Part shown: positions 54,647-64,000 of the stretch, piece by piece
How the letters are laid out: every line of letters begins with the position of its first letter
Numbering within the stretch: position 1 is the first letter of the stretch
Origin: Oasisia sp. SBJ-2009
Taxonomy: Eukaryota > Annelida > Polychaeta > Sabellida > Siboglinidae
Assembly (NCBI GenBank): GCA_964017155.1
Contig: OZ024857.1
Span: 15,801,415-15,865,414 of the forward strand
Length of the DNA: 64,000 nucleotides
Direction: 5' to 3'
Position numbers and translations under genes: made by a program
Notes under the pieces: generated by a model
What the model was told of the DNA's origin: nothing
Seen by the model: the letters and a program-made list of their open reading frames with translations, nothing else
Database searches by the model: none

Positions 54647-57600
54647 TCTCTCTCTCTCACTCGCTCTGCCTCCCTCCCTCGCTCGTCAGAAACCGTCCAT
54701 TTAATTCCTTCATTCAATATTATGTGCCCAGGGATGGAGCTACTCACTTTGAAGCCATCTTTCCTGATGGCAAACATCACTTCAATCATGTACTGAGTGC
54801 GCTGTTCAATCTGACCCTCATGTAGGATGGTTCGTAGTCGGTTGAAGATGGCTGCAAAACACTTCCAGTTACTATGTAGACAGATTCTTATGTGATACAT
54901 TCAGTGGGTCATTTCGTATGTGACCCTGTTACCATAATTATAATATCTGTGATCAAGATTAAAATACCAACTTGAAGCTCATATCATTAATATATTTACA
55001 AGCTATAACAATGTAATTTGGGTGAACTATGAAAATGTAATGAAATCAGAACTACTCCATTGCAATTGTACAACACTGGTGTTAAAACAGCAAACCATAA
55101 TTCATGTTACTAGGCAAATAATTACACAAATGACAAATTGACCACTGTTCTTGAATAATGATCATCAGAACATTTCCATTAGCAAACGCAACTAAAATCA
55201 GTAACAACAAATAACTGTACGAGAGTCAAGACATAGAACAAAATCACTGTGTAGCCCTTGCCATCACCTACCATGGACCCCCTTTGGGGTGACTTCGCAG
55301 AGTTTGTGCCCACACTCCTTGAGGAAGCCAATGGAAACCTCAACGGAATCATCAGTCGGGTTCTCCAGAAGTAATGTCAACACCTCTAGGGCCAGGATCT
55401 CATGTGCCTAAAGAGTCAAAAACAACATGGCTAAATTATTTATTAGGTATCGATGGCGAAATATTTATGCACACGCTAATGGCAAACAAATATTACAATC
55501 TATAGGTGGGTTAAATAATGATTTCACAATCAGATACACTGAATTATGGCCATGCTATCTTTTTACATCACTCACTTAGACTTATTTATCCAATTTAATG
55601 TATAACACAATCAACATACATATAAATAAAAACAAAATGGTCAGGTAGAGTCCCATAAAGAAGCTGAGTGTGTCACTAACATGGGAGCCACCTCTGCTAT
55701 ATATTAAACAAATATGTGAAAATAATATGTTTACAATTAAGAATACAAATATTAGCAATAGTAGTAACAAAACATTACGTTTACTGGTACACTCAAGCTT
55801 ATGCACATATAGGCATGCACAATATGTACACATATGCACGCCTATAATTTTGTACTTAAGTATCATTAAGTATCATCAACAGGCACCTGAAACAATGATA
55901 CCATTGCAATCTGCATTCTACTGCAATCATACTCAACAACTGTCGGAGAAGCCAAAACAGTCAGACCATGGCCTGTAGACATGTCTGATTAAGTGAGCAA
56001 CTCGCCACCATCTTGTCTTATTATGTGAGCTGCTCCGCCACAATCTCATACAATTCCAGCCACATGCAATTCTCAAACACAATTTTTTATAATTACTGCC
56101 GAGTCCCAAACACCTACCACTTGTTGGTTGACGAGGTGTGCAATGAAGCGTAACGATGTGAGACACAGCTGTTTGTCGTTTCGCTTGAAGCCCTTACGGA
56201 ACTGGATCACCAGCCGCTTCAGAATCAACTCGCCATTCTGTGGAAACTGCACGAAGAGAAAGAGACAGTCATGTTACTTAATAACTCAACTAACTGGTCA
56301 GTGATACACCATATACAGTTGCAAATTACTGGACAAGTTCTTACTTATGCTTCACAATGTTTCTTCTTTGTCTGCTTTGAAGAGGACAGAGATATGGACA
56401 ACACCAGACTTATTTCAGTGTTGAGGACGAGACGAAGATGACACCAGACTAAGTTCAGTGTTGAGAACAGAGATGAGGATGACACTGGACTAACTTTAGT
56501 GTTGACGATTTACTTGTTAGTGTTGAGGACAGAGACGATAGTGACACCTGACTTACTTTAGTGCTGAGCACAGAGATGAGAATAACACAGGACTTACCTT
56601 TGTGTTGAGGACAGCGACCAGGGCTGCGTAGACATGTGTGAAGGTGGGGGATGACGCCTGGGCCTGGATGATGCAGCGGGCCAGCCAGCCTCTGCAACAA
56701 CAGCTCTCTGTCACCACCACACTCAGTCTGACTGACACTTCAAACTGACCACATCACTACTTCACTTACTATGTTTTATGTGTTAAATATTTACTGCCAC
56801 TACAAGCAGAATTTGATAAGTTATGATTACAGAAGTCTGAAGAGCACATTGGCTCAGGGGTGGAGCTTTGGACTTTCGACTAAGAGAACCCCGGTTAGAA
56901 TCCTGTGTTGCGGTGTTAAAACTTTGGGCAAGTTTTTTCACTCTACATTGCTCCAGTTCACTCAGCTGTATAAATGAGTACCTGGCTATAGACAGTGGTG
57001 GATATGTGTACAAGGAGCCTTCGCACATTAATTATAGCATGTGGCTGGATGCTTCCCAGAGAATTTGAGATGGTATTTGATTGAACAGGTCTGTGTCAAG
57101 TGTGAGCAGTCCTAAGGACTAGATACTGCGCTATATAAAAACCTTGCATTTACCTTTTACTTTACATGTACGTAACCATTTGAGAATGACCAGGTGCTCA
57201 TTACACAAATATACCAGAGGCAGTACAGATTGTATGTCCTGTTTTATTCCATTTTAACAAAAACCTGATAGTGCTTACAAAAAACAGACCATCAAAATCA
57301 ATATATTTTCAAAATACATCAAAAATGTATATCCTTAGTTATCCTATCTGCGATGGACAAATTTGTTTCGGTCAGAACATGTAAAATAGGATAGATCAAG
57401 AGGATTAGAACACAAGATTTCAATTACATTATTTACCATGTGAATATTCCAGTCGTGAATATACATTTTATTTATTTACTAATGGTTCCACCTACAACTG
57501 TGGCGCGCGTGAGCACAAACCTGCCGCGGACGATGTTTTCTTGGAAGAGTTCCCGCACTATGTGTGCAATGTTTGCGACGTTGATCTTATTCACGAGACC

Positions 57601-60600
57601 CATAATGCTCTTCTTGAGAGCCTCCCAGGAGATCCTCTGATACTCGGCACTTGTCTTATCCTCAATCTGTTGCTGCATCATGCGTAGTCGTGCTGGGGGG
57701 ATGTACGCCCCGCCCGTACGTGTCATGATGCTGCCGTCGTCTGCCTTCTTTGCCCTCTTGGCAGCCAGGAAGCTGGCCATGTCGTCGGGGTCGTCCCCAC
57801 CCTCTTTCCTGTCTGTTCCGTTCCTGTCATCGTCTCCGTGTGCAGAAGGCGAACGTCTTCGCTTCCTGATACATTACAGTACAAACAACATTAGTGTCAC
57901 TGAGATGTATGCTTGTTGATGTGTACATGCAATGTCATATGTGTCTATGGAAAACCAAAACTTAAAGCACATAAATTATTTAAAATACATACATTGCATT
58001 ATGCATACATTGTAATACAAAATATTCCATCTAAATAATTAAGCTCTATGTAGACTGAGAATATACTGTATATAGAGAGAAGAGGTAAGGAAAGACTGAG
58101 AGAAACTTTAAAACAGAAAGAAAGCAGTAGAAGACAAACATGAAGGAGAAGAAACAGCATATAGAGATATTTCAAAGAGACAGGTATGAATATTGAGTGA
58201 AAAAAGATTACAGAAAATTAGATAGAGGGATAAACCTTAGGAAGAGGAAGCCCAGCATGGGTTACTACTACTAGGTAGATCCCATCCAAACAATTCACTA
58301 TTTCTTCATCAATACTGTTAATTTAACTTAATTAGTATACATTCACACACACGGAGTGACACACCCACGCATGCACATACACACCTATATACACACCAAG
58401 TAATCTAGTATATACTGAGTGGCCTACCTGGAAGAGTTATCTCTGTTTTCCTTCTCTTCGTCTTCCTCATAACTCCGGCGTCCCCGTGAATCACCGTTCT
58501 CCCTCCTTCCTCTGTACCGTCGATCATCATCATCTCTCCTCCAGCCTCGGTCATCATCATCGTATCTCCCCCGATTATAATCCCTTCTCCTGTCCCTATC
58601 ATCGTCATTGTTCCGCCGGTCATCCGCTGGCCGGAATCGCCCGGTATACTGACCATAACGACCACCACCGTCTTCATTATCACCATCGTCATCATCAGCA
58701 GGCCTGAATCGACCACGGTATACGCCATCACCACCGCCCCGCCCAAAACCCCCCCTATCATTGTAACCGCCACGGTTTCGCCCATATCGCTGCGAGTCTC
58801 GTCGGTCATAGTTCCGGTCATTCCAAGAGCGCCGTCGGTCATCTCTATTATATTGGACATCACCATTATAATTCCGTTGACGTTCGCGACTGTCCCGTTC
58901 TCCACTCAATGATCTGTCGGAGCTACGATCTTGTTCTTTATCGTGTCTGTTCACATCACCAATTCTCTCCTTTATATGTCTCGCTGACCTGTCATTGCGA
59001 CCGCGTCTTCGGTTGTCTCGTTTGCGATCCGCGCCACTATCCACATCGCTGCCGTCGTACCTCACTAGCCCCACCTTGCGGCCAGCATCGTCACTGCCTC
59101 GCTCGTTGTCAAACTTCTTTCTGCGTGACCTCTGTTCTTCATCTTCCTCGGATGCAGAGGGAGAGCGGTCGCGGTGAGCTGGCTCAGGACTTAACTCCCC
59201 CGATTCAGATCCTGAGTTGCCACTACTTGAGCGATCCTCTCCAGAAGACCTCCTTCGTTTTGTTCTTGTGGATGGCGACCGTCGGTCACTGTCTGAAGAA
59301 CTGTTTACAATGGTCAGATATCACATTAAATTATAAAGCATGTGTTTTCTTCATTTGTCACACAAGTAAAGTTAAATGGCTAATGTTACAGTGGTTTTTG
59401 AGACTGGCATATTTTCAATAAAATTATATTAAACATTAGAAATTTTACATGCTGATGACTTACACCAAGGAAAGTGGCAAGACTTAATCAGACTGAATGA
59501 CATATGAACACAAAAAATTACAGGAATTTTGGCAACATTTCAAGCCAAAAATATGGATTTCAACCCAAAACGTGAGGTATATGTTTTACACATCACTTCC
59601 ATTTTCCAAACCTAAAACTTTAAATATAAATTCATTCAGCTGTGCAAATGGTCAAAGGCAATGGATATATTTTCTGAATAACCAACTTTATTGTATGTAA
59701 CTGAAACTGTTCATCCAATGGAACAGAATAGTATTTTCCACTTTTAAACAGTATATATGAACATTAAAACAATCAACCACTTCCAGTAACACAACTACGA
59801 GATAAGTAGTCACTACATACCTAGGGGAACGTGATGGCGAGTGTGGTACCACTTTCTGAAAGAAAACATTATAAAGTATAAGTGCAAACCATATTTAGCA
59901 GTATCATCCAAATGGTCACAAACATAGTTGATTAGTCAAGTCAGTTCAAAAATTATGAAAGCAACTTTGAAGTTGATTTGGTTGCTTTGATTTAGACCTG
60001 CACATATATGTCCTAGACATTGTGAAAACACATTCAATAATCAATAGTAACCATAATACTTCGTTGCCTGTAGTAAGCATCCGATTGATTTATAGAGTAC
60101 TATATTCACATATATGTTCACATTTAAACTAACAACCCTTAAAAATACAATACATGTTTTAGATGATTAACCATCAATAAAAATAATAAATAATGTTTAT
60201 TTTTATTCTGCACTGATTTCTCAATCGGCAATAACCTTGTGCTTATAAAGTTTCTATACAAGTTGTGTCTTTGGTAATCGTAACTGAGTGAAAGGTGTTC
60301 ATGGGGAGCGGTGTTCGTGCGGTAGAGGGCTGAACTATCAATCAAGGGGACGATGGTTCAATCCCACCTGCCGCCGTTTCATAATTTTTTGCAATTTTGT
60401 TCACCAAACATTGCCTGTGTCTTTCAGAATAGACACTAACAGCCGGTGGTCCCTTCTATCTGGTGTCTATGCCAGGGGATGTAAAGGATCCCACACAGGG
60501 GGCAAATGTGTAACCTATAGTGGACTCACTAATTCTAGAGGAGAAGGACAACTCTGAAAACCAATGATAATAACGGTCAGCTACTTGGTCGATGGTCATT

Positions 60601-60726
60601 AATAGAAGAAGAAGATGGGGCTGGCCAACCTTAGTCGTGACGGCACTCTTGAGTGTCCTCCGTCCCCGGTCACTGTCACTGCTGCTGTCACTGCCGCTGT
60701 CACTCTCGTAAGAGTCATGGCGCTGC
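48427..60726 (-). CDS. CWC22: CWC22 spliceosome factor, MIF4G-MA3 (17 exons, 5' end incomplete)
   Basis: CWC22 is a core spliceosome component that escorts eIF4A3 to deposit the exon junction complex. The exons (high to low) are 60726-60630, 59855-59821, 59300-58428, 57865-57521, 56691-56598, 56246-56118, 55407-55272, 54851-54748, 54452-54350, 53722-53660, 53365-53273, 52972-52749, 52193-52041, 51444-51317, 51060-50959, 50015-49843 and 49346-48427. Phases agree; 1256 residues plus stop. An RS/RD- and Gly-rich N-terminal region (about residues 1-360) precedes [20 protein letters not shown] and the MIF4G domain ([60 protein letters not shown]). An acidic linker leads to MA3 (from about residue 697: [40 protein letters not shown]) and [20 protein letters not shown]. 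The last two exons carry Ser/Asp runs and 13-residue RD repeats. It is longer than the human protein (about 908), because both tails are expanded. Confidence 0.95.
48495..48875 (-). repeat. 39-bp coding minisatellite in the CWC22 last exon
   Basis: About 10 units encode [13 protein letters not shown] with H/K variants (REK, REH), plus one SQRDES unit. The 39-base length keeps the frame. It extends the charged RD tail of CWC22. Strong antisense open frames across it are shadows. Confidence 0.95.
51788..51899. repeat. (CA)n / (CGCA)n microsatellite
   Basis: CGCA and CACA runs in the CWC22 intron 51445-52040. Confidence 0.95.
54566..54660. repeat. (CT)n microsatellite
   Basis: CT-rich run in the CWC22 intron 54453-54747. 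On the - strand it is a purine-rich tract downstream of the exon ending at 54748. Confidence 0.95.
56390..56600. repeat. About 45-bp repeat copying a CWC22 donor junction
   Basis: On the - strand the exon ends CTGTCCTCAACACAAAG|GTAAGTC at 56598. The next 200 bases hold about five diverged copies of the same junction: GTGCTCAGCACTAAAGTAAG, CTGTCCTCAACACTAACAAG, TCAACACTAAAGTTAGTC, TTCTCAACACTGAACTTAGT and TCCTCAACACTGAAATAAGT. The array is derived from exon-end plus donor. Confidence 0.8.
56843..57175 (+). mobile_element. tRNA-derived SINE, family B, copy 4
   Basis: In + orientation: GGCTCAGGGGTGGAGCTTTG (A-box-like), GGTTAGAATCC (B-box-like), body TTCACTCTACATTGCTCCAG, tail TGCGCTATATAAAAACCTTG and CATTTACCTTTTACTTTAC. 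It lies in the CWC22 intron between 56691 and 57521. Confidence 0.78.
60298..60612 (+). mobile_element. tRNA-derived SINE, family A, copy 2
   Basis: GTGTTCGTGCGGTAGAGGGC (A-box-like), ATGGTTCAATCCCACCTGCC (B-box-like) and GTGGACTCACTAATTCTAGA match copy 1. The tail GAAGAAGAAG at 60605-60615 ends about 15 bases from the CWC22 donor at 60630. Confidence 0.75.
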
Positions 60727-61399
60727 CTATAAAGAGACAAACAAATAACTACAAGTTGTACAATATGCCATCCTGAGAGAAAGCTGGAGATCTCCCCACC
60801 GGATACCCTCCCCACCAAGGCCATCGCCTGCGACGCCGTGGTCATGTCCAATAAACATAGGTCTAGGACATAAAACAACTAAGTATATCATAGCACATAG
60901 TACTAAGTACACCAATGCGATGCGCTGCTTGGCAGCCAAAGTGTACTAAAATGCTTAAGAATATCACAAATTTACAAAACTCATAAGTCGCAACAAAAAA
61001 ACAGAATACACGAAAAACCGGTCAGCTTCAGGAACGTGGGTGCGGTTGATGTTCAAGCCACAAAACAGATATCTTTATAAACATTTGGAAAACAGTAACA
61101 TTCATTGATGCATACCTAACTGACATTACAATGTATGTCGTGATTCATGCGACGATTACTTATGAAGATAACTACACACAACAATTGAAAAGATTAACTT
61201 CAACGCTAAAACGTATCGGAAGGACGCACAGACTTCCAATGCAAGCTGCAGTGTGACGCAATGTGTCTTTCGCACGTGTCTCCCTCCAGAATCATACACT
61301 GTGCACTGTACGTGAACGATATCGGAAATACTATAATATATATACACTGTTCCACTCAGCCTGCTCTCTGTCTGTCGGTCGCGTGCCTGCGTGTCTGCT

Positions 61400-61808
<409 letters not shown>

Positions 61809-62359
61809 ATATATAATATATGTGTGTGTAGACGTGTTTGTGTGGGCATGCAGGTACTGAGCCAACATTGTCTCCGTATGGGGGACCAGCATATGACCGG
61901 CACGGTACGTACTGAATATATTGGACCAGTCGTGGTTTTTGTTTCGAGTCAGTCCTTTTTTGTACAATCCAACATTTTAACAATTAATTCAGACGACCCA
62001 CCATGCGCACTGGCGTGATGTGTCCCCAGGACATTTTGACAGTAACAGATAGGCCTAGCTACAGATACAGATCGATACAGATACAGATTGTATATTGTCT
62101 AAATTGGACCGCAAGGTAGAGAAACGTCTTTCAAACATTTATGTTGCAGTCTTAAAGAATCTCCTGCAAAACAGTTTTAACTGTTATAATCTTGGAATAA
62201 TAGCAACAACTTCCACTACGTCATGCTGAAAAGTTTTTCACTTGTAATGCTTCGTAGCAGGAAAGTATATTAATATAAACAGAAAACTAGCTGACAGCGG
62301 TCTATAGGCTGCATGTCACACCGATAAACATATCAATGATAATATGTATATATACATAC

Positions 62360-62387
62360 CTTCCATGGATAGTCCAGGCTCTGCCAT
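62360..62387 (-). CDS. Candidate first coding exon of CWC22 (MAEPGLSMEG)
   Basis: The - strand has an ATG (62387) opening MAEPGLSME and then a strong donor, GAAG|GTATGT. The exon ends in phase 1 but the next known CWC22 exon (60726) needs phase 2, so at least one exon between them is missing or this exon belongs elsewhere. The interval 60727-62359 is mostly repeats and no convincing bridging exon was found. Confidence 0.3.
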
Positions 62388-62399
62388 ATAGGCCCGTAA

Positions 62400-63055
62400 A
62401 ATTGTTGAGGTAAACGCAGTTTTTCTTTTGATTTGTATTCTACATACCATGCCTTTCAACAATCCAGGAAGTGCTTTTTGAAAATCCGTGGCATAAAGTC
62501 ACTGCAGCGTGAAATCCAAAATGGCCGCCGCTGACCAGGTTTTCATCTATAACTTTGGATCTAGAAGGGCTAGATAGGCAAACTTGGTATCAATTCCGCG
62601 TTAAATTGACATTTCCGACACGCTTGACCTATCCATTTTACGATTTGAAGCCATATTTGATGATAAATCCAACATGGCCGCTCATCCATGACGACTGCAT
62701 GTCGACTGCAGAAACACAATAAGCCGTAACTTTCGATCGAAATGAGCTCGAAACTGGATTTCATCTCCCTCTCGGTGGTTAGGACGATCCCCAATCAAAT
62801 AAATTTCCTTTCATGACCTTTCGAGTTGACTATATAGGTCAAAGGTCAAGTTAATGGATTAAAATCAACATTTTAAAATCATATCTGGTCACAAAACAGG
62901 ATATAACTGACAAGAGCTAGAGGTCGTATCTCAGTTGCTATCATCATAGTTCTGCTAAGATAAAGTCAAATTGATGAGATTATATTAACCTTTAAAGGTT
63001 GTAAGCGCTATTTCAAGGTCAAAGGGTCGCTCTTCCCTTCATGAAGCCCGCTATA
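62400..63055. other. Non-coding stretch upstream of CWC22
   Basis: No gene or clear repeat was recognised. Several short blocks recur (AAAATCCGTGGCATAAAGTC, TCAAAGGTCAAGTTAATGG, TTCAAGGTCAAAGGGTC), suggesting old repeat-derived DNA. Confidence 0.4.
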
Positions 63056-63059
63056 CTGC

Positions 63060-63740
63060 GCAGTTGATTTACTTGATGATTTGTGTTGGTCTTCTCTATG
63101 TGCCCCATGGAGGTTTACGTCCACGTGATGGCATTTATCACCATTGCATATGTTCTTTTGATGTGTGGGGAGCTCCCGCCAGCCCTCCTAAACCCTGTGA
63201 CAGATTATACCATTGCGAGAAACGTTCCAATGTTCGCATGCAGCTGTCTCAGACGGTGATGCCCGTGTTCTGAGATGATGACGTGTTTCACTCGGTTGCA
63301 GATATTCTGAGTCAGACACGTTGGTGGTGGAAATCTATGGCATGTTTGGAGTGTTTCACTAGGCGGAAGATTTACCACGATGCATTGGTTGCTACATCAG
63401 TGGTAGTGACCTGGACGATGCCATATTCGAAGCAGAGCTCTTCGTGATCGTGAAGCAAGTCCTGATTTCAATTCTCACAGGAAGTCACTACTAAAGTTCA
63501 ATGCAAATCACGCTGATGATTTTCAAGGTGACTTATATTTTCAGTTGAGAGGTTTCGTCCTCGCCAACGACACTCAACTCATTGATGATCTAATACACCT
63601 GCAGGTGCTTATGGGCGGGAAGAATGCCGAAGAAGCACGTTCCACAGGTCTTTTCACTTATACAGCCCTTGCTTATCAAGTACACCTTTCCCGATTGAGT
63701 ATCAAGTCAAATTTGATATGGCTGCATTCAACATAAACAT
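63060..63740 (+). pseudogene. Decayed transposon-type coding region (second half)
   Basis: Across frame changes the + strand reads SDTLVVEIYGMFGVFH, a stop, then AEDLPRCIGCYISGSDLDDA with IFEAELF, and in another frame FVLANDTQLIDDLIHLQVLM with GGKNAEEA. The pattern GxFH...IGxxxxGSxLxxAxxEAxLF recalls the second half of the uncharacterised multi-copy family whose first half may be at 33.2-34.0 kb. This is from memory, unchecked. Stops and frameshifts make it a relic. Confidence 0.35.
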
Positions 63741-64000
63741 CAAGAAAATGTTCAACCTATTTACGTATATCACCATCTCAGATTGGGAGAGATGGTGGTG
63801 GCAATTACATGTATCCTGCATGCCAATTTTTTTGCAGTAACTATTCAGGAGTTCGATGGAGTCAATTGCTAGGAGGTCGTTCTACTATATGAAAACTCAG
63901 TTGTTAGAGGCGAAAGACTCAACAGCCTATATGTGTACTGCAAGACCGGAATGACAGCTTCAACTATGTCGAATTAGATATAAGGTTGGAGCAGTCCATC

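Overview
This is a window of animal nuclear DNA. It has multi-exon genes with GT-AG introns of about 0.1-2 kb (one of about 10 kb), a CpG-rich promoter, tRNA-derived SINEs, LINE relics, DNA-transposon derivatives and many micro- and minisatellites. Protein content and repeat types suggest a marine invertebrate (lophotrochozoan or lancelet-like), but the species cannot be fixed from the sequence. No prokaryotic features, CRISPR array, rRNA gene or functional tRNA gene were seen.

Four conserved genes could be assembled exon by exon with consistent splice phase. (1) The 3' part of a SIRT2-type NAD-dependent deacetylase on the + strand, 102-6084, running off the left edge. (2) ABCD4, the lysosomal cobalamin-transport ABC half-transporter, on the - strand, 40480 to 10747, in 17 exons; 16 are clear and the first is tentative. 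The sum is 611 codons plus stop. (3) RFXANK/ANKRA2, an ankyrin-repeat adaptor, on the + strand, 41320-46710, 7 exons, 244 codons. (4) CWC22, the spliceosomal MIF4G/MA3 factor that recruits eIF4A3, on the - strand, 60726 to 48427, 17 exons, at least 1256 residues, with a candidate start exon at 62387-62360. SIRT2 and ABCD4 converge, as do RFXANK and CWC22. ABCD4 and RFXANK start back to back around a CpG-rich stretch at 40.5-41.3 kb. A fifth spliced gene of unknown product (36582-38962, +) lies in ABCD4 intron 1, between two halves of a terminal-inverted-repeat element.

Layout: 0-6 kb SIRT2 with two large minisatellites; 6-10.7 kb duplicated, repeat-rich 3' flank; 10.7-30.4 kb ABCD4 body with SINEs, a pogo-like MITE and a 27-bp minisatellite; 30.5-40 kb ABCD4 intron 1 with a family of elements bounded by CCCAGCAAACAAGG ends and subterminal tandem arrays; 40.5-46.7 kb promoter and RFXANK with LINE relics; 46.7-48.4 kb intergenic; 48.4-62.4 kb CWC22; 62.4-64 kb transposon-derived relic.

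The most unusual signal is that minisatellites in three different genes start or end exactly at exon borders, and their repeat units are copies of the exon/intron junction. In ABCD4 a 27-bp unit repeated about 39 times carries a GTAAGT donor in every unit and stays open in the exon reading frame. Other candidates are a terminal-inverted-repeat element with different tandem arrays near each end and a spliced gene inside, and a SIRT2 whose predicted C-terminus ends in a CaaX-type motif.
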